In this document: in pieces, positions 24,489 to 24,595 of the stretch
How the letters are laid out: each line of letters opens with the position of its first letter
Numbering within the stretch: the first letter of the stretch is position 1
Assembly (NCBI GenBank): GCA_044238845.1
Contig: JBIICN010000049.1
Coordinates: 1 to 24,595, forward strand
From: UBA4416 sp044238845
Lineage (GTDB): Bacteria; Bacteroidota; Bacteroidia; B-17B0; Aurantibacillaceae
Direction of reading: 5' to 3'
DNA length: 24,595 nt
Notes under the pieces: model-generated
Database searches by the model: none
What the model saw: the letters and a program-made list of their open reading frames with translations, nothing else
What the model was told of the DNA's origin: nothing
Position numbers and translations under genes: made by a program

Positions 24489-24595
24489 AAAAAAAATGAT
24501 ATAGAATAAGATATTATATAAAAATAGTACTAAACTCTTAAAAGATAAAATATGCTTTATTTATTATTACATAGCATATAACAAATTATTAATTA

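Overview
The window comes from an AT-rich member of the Bacteroidota. Three proteins end in type IX secretion (T9SS) sorting domains and a fourth is the T9SS component PorZ. There is a SusC-like TonB-dependent receptor, a flavobacteria-type PadR/PspC module, few Shine-Dalgarno sequences, and several upstream regions with a Bacteroidota-style -7 element (TAnnTTTG). All 18 intact gene ends use TAA (16) or TAG (2). I cannot place it below phylum, though many proteins look flavobacterial.

Layout, left to right. Positions 1-567 hold the 3' end of a retropepsin-like aspartyl protease (+). A minus-strand block follows: a CPA2-type cation:proton antiporter with a cytosolic Usp-like tail (787-2931), a TonB-dependent receptor (3002-5458) and a T9SS-sorted PCMD-like protein (5523-6521). 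Strong hairpins separate the last two from their upstream neighbours. Positions 6733-9261 are a minus-strand envelope-stress-type operon: a small secreted TonB-C-like protein, a PadR repressor, and a PspC membrane protein split in two by one in-frame TGA. A promoter with a near-perfect palindrome lies upstream of it. terC (+, 9574-10374) ends 1 bp from recO, which is translationally coupled to porZ (minus).

A tRNA-Arg(CCG) lies at 13503-13574, divergent from porZ. Next come a T9SS-sorted adhesin-like protein (13635-15212), the biotin genes bioB-bioF (minus, 15346-17474), a tiny very basic secreted protein (17607-17903, +), a double zinc-ribbon membrane protein (17920-19035, minus), a secreted DUF900-like alpha/beta hydrolase (19124-20176, +), ornithine aminotransferase rocD (20227-21462, minus), a 317-bp repeat-rich spacer, and a 902-residue T9SS-sorted propeller protein (21780-24488, minus).

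Most of the window is ordinary chromosomal housekeeping and envelope biology. I see no phage, transposon, CRISPR or obvious defence island. The points most worth a second look are the TGA-interrupted pspC together with its palindromic promoter, the terminator hairpin 14 nt before the receptor start codon, the repeat cluster at 21463-21779, and the small basic secreted protein.
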